DNA of 53,130 nt from a virus. This document shows positions 31,601 through 39,200 of this stretch, piece by piece. A program made the position numbers and the translations under genes. The notes beneath the pieces are model-generated. The model was not told the origin of the DNA and made no database searches. It worked only from the letters and a program-made list of their open reading frames with translations. How positions within the stretch are numbered: position 1 is the first letter of the stretch; every line of letters begins with the position of its first letter. The DNA is taken from positions 1 through 53,130 of IMG/VR virus record IMGVR_UViG_3300030430_003035, one strand, 5' to 3'.

Positions 31601-33772
31601 CAAAGCGGAGACTCTGTAGTAATAGAAACCCAAGAAAAAGTATACAAAGGTGACCTTATGGACATCCAAGGCAACGGAGTATTTTCTGCACAAGTGGGCA
31701 ATGTTTCTGATAATCCTAGCACAGATGGATACTCCTACAAGGTGTACTTAATAGATAGAACTGCAACATATACACCCGGTGCTACTTCAACGTCAGGTGC
31801 TATAAGCAATCCAGATGTAGTCGTTCAGTTTAATCAAGGGGACTCTTATTATAGATTAAGAACCTTGTACTATGGTAGTGCCCCGAGAAAAGGAGACGTT
31901 TGGAGAAACATGGCTCAGGCCTTTAGTCAAAATGCAATTGTAGACTTTATAGAAGACCCACGTGTAAGTGATTTTTATCCTTCAGAATTTTGTTCTTTAG
32001 GAAAGACTTTTGCTTACCTGCCTGATGCAAAAAGAATTAAAAGGTACGGTTCAATAACATACTCAGACCCGTTTGCATTTGAGGCTAATAAATTAGGTCT
32101 TTCTTCTTTTAACATTACTACACAAAACTTTAAAGACTTATCATACGATTATGGGTCTTTAAAATCACTGATTCCTTACGATGAGTTCTTGTATGTAATA
32201 CACGAGCGCAGAAGTGGAATCATTCCTATAGGCAGAAACATACTTACAGCGAACGATGGAGAATCACTAACTGCTACAAATAAGGTTGTAGGTCCAGTAA
32301 AATATTATGTAGGAGAATACGGGGTAAACAACAATCCTGAATCTGTGGCTTACTATAGGGGTTCAGTGTTCTTTGTTGATGCAAAGGCAGGAAAGGTTCT
32401 TAGAATTAACTTCCAATCAGGGATGTCTATTATTAGTGAAATTCAAGTAGACTCATTCTTTAAGAGTAAGATGTTTGCTACAAGCACATCTGCTAAAAAT
32501 AGAAGGTATAGAGCGGGGATGGATAGGGAGAACTATGAATACATAATAAGTTCCCCTGCTTTGTTTACATCAGCGCTTAGTATTGACAACACCTGTGCTT
32601 CTACTACAGCGAGCGGAAACGGAAGAACGAATAGCGGAGGCACGATTATTAATGTAACCGCTGTATACGATAACTCTCTGACGTTTGATTTTAATAACGA
32701 CACAAGAAAATGGGAGTGCTCAGAAGAAAACTGGGAAGACTCAGGTAAAGCAATGGTTTTAATAGACCAACTTACCAATAACCCAATCGTAGGAATATCA
32801 GAAGATTTATCTCCCGTTGTTACTGGTGCTAATGCAAACATTCCTACACTAATGACTTCATCTGCTTATCAAGCATTCCATACAGGAGTGTATAGTCAAA
32901 GTACAGAGGAGATAACTCCAAACACAGGATTATCAGGTTCTTCATTTACCATAGCAACCCCTAGTGAAACACTGCCTTCATTTACCATCGCTTATGATGT
33001 TAGGTCTAACTTCTGGACTACAAGGTATTCGTATATAGCAGAGGAGTTTGCAGGTCTTTCTGATCGTATATACACATTTAAAGATGGTGCTATTTATGAA
33101 CACAATCCTAGCGCTAACAGAAACACATTCTACGGAGTTGCAGGAGATAGTATTATAGAGTGTATATCTAACTTTAATCCATCTATGGTAAAGGCTTATG
33201 AGGCTATAAGTTTAGAAGGAAATAACTCAAGTTGGACAGCAACTCTTTCAAACAGCGACCAAACAAGCACAATAGCGTCTTCTATATGGGAAGAAAAAGA
33301 AGGGTTTTACTACGGTGCTATTCATCAAGATTCAACCAATAATGTGGACTATACGGCAACTGCTAATATTAGTTCTGTTAGCGGAACCTCTGAGGTGTTT
33401 GGCTTAGGAAGTGTTTCTTCTATTACGGGATCAGACGCTTTTATAACATTTAAAAACACAATAAACAACATGAGTTTCCCGCTAGGTGTTACTACGGCGT
33501 TGTTTAAAATCAGTGGTTCTAATTTAGTCCCATTACAGCGATATGCTGTATCAATAAATAGCGAGAAAAAATTGGAGTGCAATGCGACGATTACAGGTCT
33601 ATCAGCAGATGACCAAATAGTTTTAATTGCAAACTCTGCAATTGAAGGAGATACAATTAGAGACTACTATTTAAAAGCAAAACTGGTTAACTCTTCAACT
33701 TCAGCGCATGAATTGTATGCGATTAATTTTATATATAATAAGTCTAATCTACACAACCAACAAGGAAAGTAG
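28691..33772 (+). CDS. Tail stabilisation protein, P22 gp10-like (1,693 aa)
   Basis: A giant beta-rich structural protein. The N-terminus (LPRSLNTDDDERLI, then TDAQNIRVSVD and LKNAWGNTLRS) matches the start of the tail stabilisation/hub proteins of crAss-like phages, related to P22 gp10. The rest is a series of beta domains with many Gly/Asn/Thr turns and no membrane segments. It should form the tail hub that plugs the DNA channel. At about 1,700 residues it is much longer than P22 gp10, so it probably also supplies spike-like domains. Confidence 0.75.
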   Translation: MPRIDKLLPRSLNTDDDERLIKSTQMTDAQNIRVSVDVEEDALVLKNAWGNTLRSSSIENGSMPSGVNVAIGAVADDASAQIYYFVYNGSNNHTIFRYDQNAKKTFIVYQDAVLNFSKEGFITASIVTLSNNDTLLYFNDGVTEPKKINATIAEQTFSGVGGYDSTFSSGTVQERTNYITVAKQPPLSPPTISFSTNTKYSQNDIFDKNFQFAYQYVYFDGEHSALSPYSKLSVSDNQLKDGFLTFEERTKKNQIDITVKQSNLDVKEINVYARLGDKDSAFFLIETIDNNHGTADVVVPFRNESNYIGLSALTQDKFYDNVPQKADSQAISQGRLFYGGYTEGYNNVDIDATAVPNYYAKPDTFSIQVNKFDDELEKGAGIEIDLSSLPATVETDSKVLLSFSFNDGAIMITNELGKNRDFTFFRSTDTSEISVNRNKTGGLSLNLSQSNKLEALSGLRYKIVTSGATAGAGGNEVGLNVEGTLNGPPTIRFAVQKNTSDTREDIVPIRRIDDGIKLISSGIQVRKVLEIPAGTTLDGVMTIISEELNGLYPIQYSPQAGEAGFSGFRTGGDTLANEETGAFFGYGDVWLREINRNENPTTGATAAGKMYFKLSISKATLALNKLTFGTKQAEVLEADGTSSQFDIIEANINGLLSAIPTFSRIPNMQGRFISNQAYQHGKGAVVKRNGSYVTQGGSFLIQESDMEGNRAFKSGASHEFGIIYYDDKGRPSGVQPLSEDPFIEHTNNRSGENNLDGRADIVFRILKNEAPEWAERYGIVYAGQGSIKNKLQYSIGGAYLALNDDTQGSFGSAKTIYLSLNTLQSKANSYDNQQGALINYGFAEGDRLRIVRYGDDVKSTADFRISRFDTLLADISTNPLLDRSSKAAIQNTTGDFLVIEDNGTEGFDISSILDGNSNWNNKCVVEIYRESDAFEETFYYQIGENRAVNSDRTHQSERVTSTGINSKIISQSGDSVVIETQEKVYKGDLMDIQGNGVFSAQVGNVSDNPSTDGYSYKVYLIDRTATYTPGATSTSGAISNPDVVVQFNQGDSYYRLRTLYYGSAPRKGDVWRNMAQAFSQNAIVDFIEDPRVSDFYPSEFCSLGKTFAYLPDAKRIKRYGSITYSDPFAFEANKLGLSSFNITTQNFKDLSYDYGSLKSLIPYDEFLYVIHERRSGIIPIGRNILTANDGESLTATNKVVGPVKYYVGEYGVNNNPESVAYYRGSVFFVDAKAGKVLRINFQSGMSIISEIQVDSFFKSKMFATSTSAKNRRYRAGMDRENYEYIISSPALFTSALSIDNTCASTTASGNGRTNSGGTIINVTAVYDNSLTFDFNNDTRKWECSEENWEDSGKAMVLIDQLTNNPIVGISEDLSPVVTGANANIPTLMTSSAYQAFHTGVYSQSTEEITPNTGLSGSSFTIATPSETLPSFTIAYDVRSNFWTTRYSYIAEEFAGLSDRIYTFKDGAIYEHNPSANRNTFYGVAGDSIIECISNFNPSMVKAYEAISLEGNNSSWTATLSNSDQTSTIASSIWEEKEGFYYGAIHQDSTNNVDYTATANISSVSGTSEVFGLGSVSSITGSDAFITFKNTINNMSFPLGVTTALFKISGSNLVPLQRYAVSINSEKKLECNATITGLSADDQIVLIANSAIEGDTIRDYYLKAKLVNSSTSAHELYAINFIYNKSNLHNQQGK

Positions 33773-33781
33773 ATAAAGTAG

Positions 33782-33789
33782 TATTTTTG
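33782..33789 (+). promoter_or_regulatory. Bacteroidota -7 box, leaderless type
   Basis: TATTTTTG ends four bases before the ATG at 33,794. Confidence 0.6.
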
Positions 33790-33793
33790 CATT

Positions 33794-34597
33794 ATGAATA
33801 AGTATAAAGATTTTTTTGTAGGAGGCTTGATAAACATAGGAGCAGGGGCCATCAAAGCAGGAGTCGGTGCATATCAAGAGCGCCAAGCAAAAAAGAAAAT
33901 GGCGCAAGCAGATGAAATCGCCGAAGGTGCCATAAGAACACAAGCCGCAAGACAGCGTATTGCTAAACAAGAAACAGATGCACAAAGTGCTATAGATGCT
34001 GCACTAAGAGCGCAAGCAACTGCAGCGGAACAACTCGAACAATCAGGAGGCTCTCGTGCTGTTATATCAGCAACTCCGGGCTTAGTCAGGGCAACTAATC
34101 TTGCTACAAGCGAAGCAATAGAAGAGTTTGGAACACAAGGCGCAAGGGTTAATCAAGCGATTGAAGACCTTGAGATGCAACAAATGGCTGACCGAACAAG
34201 AAGTAATTTAGACAGGCTTCAATTAGCGGGTGATGCGGCAGCAACATTAAAATTCTCTGGATTCTCAGATATAGCAAAAGGGGCTGCAGAGGTTGCAGGA
34301 GACACTTTGTTTGATGGAGACGTAGATGACGATGACGATGATAACGAAAATAGAGAAGAAGGGGGAGTTCAAAAAAACCCACTAAAAGAAGAAGTTGAGA
34401 AAACCCCTGGTGAATTTTCTCATGATAGTAATCCAATAGATATAGTACAAGAAGGGGAAAAGATAGGAGAAATGACAGGGGGCGAATACATATTCAATCC
34501 AGATCAGGCTGAAAAACTTCTCGAACTTTCTAAAGAAGGAGATACAGAACTACATATATTCGTTCGTAACTTACTAAATCAAGAACAGTTTAAATAA
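33794..34597 (+). CDS. Internal virion/ejection protein candidate (267 aa)
   Basis: The N-terminal hydrophobic Gly/Ala segment (GLINIGAGAIKAGVGA, residues about 10-25) is followed by an Ala/Gln/Glu-rich coiled coil (35-150). Then comes an acidic run of six consecutive Asp residues (about 175-185) and a C-terminal EMTGGEYIFNPDQAEKLL block typical of Bacteroidota phage internal proteins. The architecture resembles small ejection proteins such as T7 gp14. Two more large internal-type proteins follow directly. Confidence 0.6.
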   Translation: MNKYKDFFVGGLINIGAGAIKAGVGAYQERQAKKKMAQADEIAEGAIRTQAARQRIAKQETDAQSAIDAALRAQATAAEQLEQSGGSRAVISATPGLVRATNLATSEAIEEFGTQGARVNQAIEDLEMQQMADRTRSNLDRLQLAGDAAATLKFSGFSDIAKGAAEVAGDTLFDGDVDDDDDDNENREEGGVQKNPLKEEVEKTPGEFSHDSNPIDIVQEGEKIGEMTGGEYIFNPDQAEKLLELSKEGDTELHIFVRNLLNQEQFK

Positions 34598-34598
34598 A

Positions 34599-36278
34599 AT
34601 GGCCGATACATCTACATTTATGTCCATAGCATCGTCAATTCCTGACGTAGATTATGGTGCAATATACAGAAACGCAAAATTAAGAAGGGAACTTGAGGAA
34701 GAAAGAAAACTTCGATATTTAAACCAATTCCAACAAGAGCGGGGTTCTTTTACACCCGGCATGCAGGATGAGTTGCAGGCTGAATGGGATGCTATTGAGG
34801 CTGACTTAGATTCAGGGGATATGTCTTTTAAAGCAAAGGCTAGAAGACAACGTATGTATAACACATACAAGGACCACGCTGCAAATGCTTTGAACTACTC
34901 TACTGCGATTAATAACATTGAATCAACTGTACTAGCAGACCCCTCTGCATATAATGACCCTGCTGATATTCTTCAGCAACTACAAACTGCACGTGAGTTA
35001 AACATTCCAGTTATTGGTTTTCAGCAAGCGATTGATGAGTTGCCAAAGTTAGCAAGTTTAAGAAGATATGCATTAACAGAAATATCTCCTAATGCCGCAG
35101 CAGGTTCTATTTTACAGAATTTAAAAACCTCTGGGGGCATCAATAGGTTTTACGATACCGAGGAGTCTGGTGAGATAAACCCACAAGCAATACAAAATTC
35201 TGTTGGTGCTTGGTTTAATGCAAATGCTCTTTCTCAAGAAGAAGAAGATCAGGCAATCGCTTATGTTATGCATCAACAAGGTGCGCTTGACGGAACAATG
35301 AAAGATATTTCATCACTTAAAAATCTTTCTGATGACGCTAGAGCACAATATATTGGTCAATATGCAGGGTATGTGACTACTGCATTAACCAACATGCTTG
35401 CTAGCGATATCGAAACTGAAAAAGAGAAAACACAAAGAGACCTAAACACTTATAGAACTAAAGCAAGAATTACAGCACAAGAGAATGCTGCTGCTCGGTC
35501 GGCTTCAACACCTGATATATTTACAGCGATGATAGGAGATGTACAGTACTCTCCTCCTTTAACTCCAAACGAAAGAGGGCAAATAGTAAAAAGAGAAGAG
35601 CCAAATGCAGTGAGCGCAGGAATGGATGTGCATGCCCTAATAGAAGGTACTCAGCCTTCATATCTTGCCCAAGACGGAACTCAATATTTTATTGAGTCTA
35701 TCGGTATAAATGATGATGGAAGAGAAGTCGCTGTAGTTAGATTCAACCAAGACGTAATAACCGGCAAAGCAGACAAGGACAAGCATGTTGCTCGTACTCT
35801 GGTTTTTGCAGATGAGATTCCATTAACCGGATTAAGCAATGCAAGTCAAGGGGAAAAAATAAGAGAAACCTATAAGGCCATGCTTCCTTATTGGTCAAGA
35901 AACTTTGCAGGAAGACAAACTCAGCCTGTTAACCAAGATGGTCCAGGTTTAACAGAACAGAAAATAGAACAAGGAATTTCTGATATTGCTGATCTTGTTT
36001 CAGGATTAGGACCAACTCAAGATGTACCTCTCCCCCCTGAAGGTCTTCCTTTTAACGTACAAGCAACTACAATACCAAGGCCGACTTATTTCCCTGAGTT
36101 AAGTTATGGAGACTGGATTGCATTAGGAAAAAGAACAGGAGGCCACTCTAATGCTATAACAGAATTAGTTAGACAGCAGTACGGAAGGATTGCCTCTTTG
36201 ACTCCACAGGAAAGAATAGAGGCTCGTGCTGATATCAAGAAAAAACTTTCAGAGCAATTCGGAATAGATATTAAATAA
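34599..36278 (+). CDS. Internal virion protein candidate (559 aa)
   Basis: A 559-residue mostly helical protein with a charged coiled-coil N-terminus (LRRELEEERKLRYLNQF) and a mixed C-terminal region. No catalytic motif recognised. It sits between the small ejection-type protein and the 1,925-residue protein, starting one base after the former's stop, so it is probably part of the DNA-ejection apparatus. Confidence 0.55.
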   Translation: MADTSTFMSIASSIPDVDYGAIYRNAKLRRELEEERKLRYLNQFQQERGSFTPGMQDELQAEWDAIEADLDSGDMSFKAKARRQRMYNTYKDHAANALNYSTAINNIESTVLADPSAYNDPADILQQLQTARELNIPVIGFQQAIDELPKLASLRRYALTEISPNAAAGSILQNLKTSGGINRFYDTEESGEINPQAIQNSVGAWFNANALSQEEEDQAIAYVMHQQGALDGTMKDISSLKNLSDDARAQYIGQYAGYVTTALTNMLASDIETEKEKTQRDLNTYRTKARITAQENAAARSASTPDIFTAMIGDVQYSPPLTPNERGQIVKREEPNAVSAGMDVHALIEGTQPSYLAQDGTQYFIESIGINDDGREVAVVRFNQDVITGKADKDKHVARTLVFADEIPLTGLSNASQGEKIRETYKAMLPYWSRNFAGRQTQPVNQDGPGLTEQKIEQGISDIADLVSGLGPTQDVPLPPEGLPFNVQATTIPRPTYFPELSYGDWIALGKRTGGHSNAITELVRQQYGRIASLTPQERIEARADIKKKLSEQFGIDIK

Positions 36279-36282
36279 AATT

Positions 36283-39200
36283 ATGAACCACGAAAAACTA
36301 TTACAAGCACTTGAAGATGCTTATAACAAAGGTGTAACCTTTGAGCAAATGCAAGGAAAACTTAGTGATGAAGTATTGGTTGTCGCTGAAGATTTTTTTT
36401 CAAAAAAAAAAGCCAGTACCGAAGATTCTCAAATCGCCAGTCCTTCGGTATTAGTATCAGAGCCTTCGGTAAGAAGTACGGGTTCACTCTCTACTCAACT
36501 CGAATCTGACTCTCAGGCGATTAACAAAGGGCTTCTTGATGCATTAGAAGGAGCAAAGAATAAAGGGATAGGTCTTGATCAGTTGCAGGCAAAACTATCT
36601 CCAGAGGTTTTTAATATAGCACAGCAGTATTACGGCACACTAGATTCAGAAAGACCTCATACTCGTACCATGAGGGAGCACCCTTTGATTATAGACGACA
36701 ACCCAAGCGAAATAGGTAGACTCTGGAATCGAGCAGTAGCAGGAGGTATCCTTGCTAATGAGATAGCAATGGGTGAGCAAAGCCAAGCGGGTATGGATTA
36801 TGAAAAGATTGCATACTTAAACAGCATTATACAAAGAGATGCTGTGCGAGATTCAGATTATTTATACGATGAATCAGGAAGCGCTGTAGATGATTTTGTA
36901 TTAGATGTAATACGAACAATACCTGAGTCCTTAATCTCAATGGCTACAGCGATTAAACCGGGTATTGAAGGCCTCGCTGCAGGTGTCGGTGTAGGAACAG
37001 GTGTAGGTTTAGCCGGTGGTCCTCTTGCAGGTATAACTGTTCCTGTTGCTGCAGGTGTCGGTGCAACTTCAGGATACTTTGGGGCAACCTCTCTTGCTTT
37101 AGAGTATGGTCATTCTATTATGGATGTTCTTAGAGAGGAAGGTGTAGATGTAACAGACCCGCAGGTATTGGCTGATGCTGTAGAAAACGAGCAGATAATG
37201 AAGAAAGCCAGAAGCAAGGGATTAAAGAGAGGTATACCTATTGGTATATTTGATGCTGTTTCCGGTGGCGTAGCAGGTAAGATTGGTAAAACAGTAGTAA
37301 AATCAGTAAGTAAATCTGCAAGAAATCAAGCAGCAAAGGTACTTGCAGCAGAAACATTAGTACAAGCGGGTCTTGGTGGTGGTGGTGAACTGACAGGTCA
37401 ACTTGTAGCAGGAGAAGAAATCCGTCCACGAGACATTGCTTTAGAGGCGTTCGCTGAGATAGGTCCTGCCGCACCTGTGATGGCTTACAGGCTTGCGGGA
37501 AGGATAGGGAAAACTCCCGGAGAAATAGGATACATAGATTGGGCTGAAACACAAAACCAATCAGACTTAAAAGATGCAAATGAAGTTGCCTTTCTTATAA
37601 ACAACGGAGAGATAGCAAGCATTGATAACGAAATAGCCAAACTAAGAGAGTCTCAACAAAAAGACCCTACTGTCAAAAAAGCGGTAGAAGGAAAGATTCG
37701 CAGGTTACGAGATGAAAAGTACGACCTACTAAGAGACTTATCTGAACAGGTATTAAAATTAGACGAGCAACAAAAAATACAGGCAGCAGAACTGTCTAAA
37801 GAAATATATACAGCGGCAGAGGTTTTAAGAAAAGCAGATAACCTTTCAGTAGAAGAACAGGCTGCTATTGAGGAAGAAATGCAGTCAAACTCAAAAGCAT
37901 TAGACGATTTAGTAGCCGCTAAACCAAGACAAGTAAGAGATGATCAGGAAGATAGGGCCGAAGAAGTACCGGGTACTCAGCAAGAAAGGCAAGAACTTGG
38001 GGACGTACCCGAGTCGCAAACAAGCAGAGCAAAGGCTCAGATTAGTGGAATACTTCAAGCGCGCGAGGAAGACCTAGGGCGCAGTTCAAGACACATTAGT
38101 ATTAATCAGGCTCGTCAAAAGTTTGAAGGAAACAAGAAAGGTTTCTTTAATCTATTTGACAAGAACGATGCAGGCGCTCTAAGACAAATGCTTGATGAAG
38201 GAGTATATCCAGACGGCACAAGAATATCGCCTCTCGAGCAACGTACTCTTGCAAGATTAATTCTTGCAAGTGAGTCTATGCTTAAACTTGAACCTGATGC
38301 CGCTGTTTTTAATGTTGGCTTTGGAAGAAGAGGGTATAAGAAAGCCGGTAAAAATGCAGGATTTGCTTCTAATCAGTTAAAGGGCAGTGCAGCAATCACA
38401 TCTGGTTTTAAAAGAGAAAAAACTGATGTTCCAAACAAAATTGCAGTTGAAATACCTTTAAAAGAAAGCACTCTTGAGGGAAGAGGAACACAAGATAGAT
38501 TTACACCACAAGGCGCAGCATACCATGAAATATATCACAACATTTTTGCAAAGTTTTTTAATGGCAACCCAATTGATTTCAATCAGTTTAGAAAGTTAAT
38601 TGTACGCAGACTCAAGGAATCCAATGTAAAAGAATTAAATGCTTTTACGAATAGGTATTTAGAAAGAGAAGATGAAACTAGCGCGGGAGCCTATAGGTCT
38701 GAAGAGTTTATGGTTGAACTTGGAGGTCTACTTGCAGATGAACGTATTGCTTTTGAGCCTTCTTTTTTAGAAGAAGTAAAGGCTTTTTTAAACGCTGTAG
38801 TTGGCAAACTTACAGGACAACGTGTTCAGATTTTTGAGGACGCTGCTCTTGCTAAAGACCTTGCTGCTTATATGACCGGACTTGCAGATACGGTTCGTGC
38901 AGGCGGAGACCTTAGTCAGGTAACTATGTCTGAAAGATTAAAAACAGATAGATTTCAAAGAAGAAGACCAGAAACAAAAGAAGTAACAGAAGTTGATGAG
39001 TTTGGATTTGAAAAGCCTACTGGAGAAATGGAGACAACACCAAGCGAGAATGTTGCGGGTATTCCAGATCCCGAGAACTACGACAAAACGCTTGACCCTT
39101 TGGAAAAAGTTCTTGGGTTTATTAAGCCAAGAATGGAAAACTTTCTTAAAAGACTTGAGAAAACATTAGGGGTAGACAGATTAAGAGCCACACGTCGTGA

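Noticed and set aside
34149-34436. Minus-strand frame of 95 codons opposite the ejection-type gene
   Set aside because: It is the mirror of an Asp-rich, Gln-rich coding segment (His/Leu-rich product) and a shadow frame.
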